From NCBI GenBank assembly GCA_036399695.1, contig DASWMP010000350.1, positions 1 to 29,530 on the forward strand: a DNA stretch of 29,530 bases, in the 5' to 3' direction. Source of the DNA: DASVEE01 sp036399695. Its GTDB lineage: Bacteria; Acidobacteriota; Thermoanaerobaculia; Gp7-AA8. The number at the start of each line of letters is the position of its first letter. Positions within the stretch are counted from its first letter, which is position 1. A program made the translations under genes and the position numbers. Shown here in pieces: positions 29,494 through 29,530 of this stretch. The notes beneath the pieces are model-generated. The model made no database searches, had not been told where the DNA came from, and worked only from the letters and a program-made list of their open reading frames with translations.

Positions 29494-29519
29494 AAAGCGG
29501 CGGCCTGCGGGCCGCTTTT
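29494..29519 (+). terminator. Rho-independent terminator after the SLT gene
   Basis: AAAGCGGC and GCCGCTTT arms around GGCCTGCGG, followed by TTGTTTTT. A further heptamer-like GTTTTTGGTTG starts at the window edge. Confidence 0.85.
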
Positions 29520-29530
29520 GTTTTTGGTTG

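Overview
The window is a GC-rich bacterial chromosome segment with 28 protein-coding genes on both strands, mostly short operons with start/stop overlaps (ATGA, GTGA, TGATG). No rRNA, tRNA or CRISPR array was found. The gene set (HMG-CoA reductase, DUF3419/BtaA-like enzyme, flotillin-NfeD pair, PAS/GAF histidine kinases, secreted amidohydrolase) and the REP-like and short tandem intergenic repeats suggest an environmental, diderm-like bacterium. Acidobacteriota is my best guess; this is inference and no marker gene here proves it.

Region 1 (1-8.2 kb) mixes accessory and lipid genes. At the left edge a low-GC pair, a TIGR04255-family gene and a small translationally coupled partner, runs into the start of an IS630-type transposase. 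A secreted S1/P1-nuclease/phospholipase C-like enzyme follows. Next is a minus-strand block of HMG-CoA reductase, a BtaA-like aminocarboxypropyltransferase and a polyprenol/phytol-kinase-like membrane protein, which may form a lipid pathway. A VapBC-type toxin-antitoxin pair and a self-inhibited Fic protein close the region.

Region 2 (8.2-15.7 kb) carries a MATE-like membrane protein coupled to a histidine phosphatase, a DinB-like protein, a large acyl-CoA dehydrogenase with an excellent FadR-type palindrome upstream, folE behind a GC-rich duplicated dyad, and an exported amidohydrolase with a C-terminal CIA30-like domain.

Region 3 (15.7-22.8 kb) is mostly housekeeping: NfeD-like protein and flotillin, signal peptidase I, exported rhodanese, enolase, endonuclease III, then yidD overlapping mazG on the minus strand.

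Region 4 (22.8-29.5 kb) is signalling and cell wall: a 1090-residue GAF/PAS histidine kinase, a peptidase-S51-like protein lacking the usual nucleophile serine, a small soluble histidine kinase, and a divergent pair, rlpA and a membrane-anchored SLT lytic transglycosylase, with a strongly structured leader in front of the latter.

The most unusual non-coding content is several families of intergenic repeats: heptamer tandem repeats (AACCGCC and AACCAAC types), nonamer repeats (GGTCCYATN type), REP-like palindromes starting CTCGGAGTGCGGTG, and a REP cluster after nth. The best candidates for undescribed biology are the HMGR/BtaA-like/kinase lipid cluster, the TIGR04255 pair, the SLT leader and the composite heptamer repeats.
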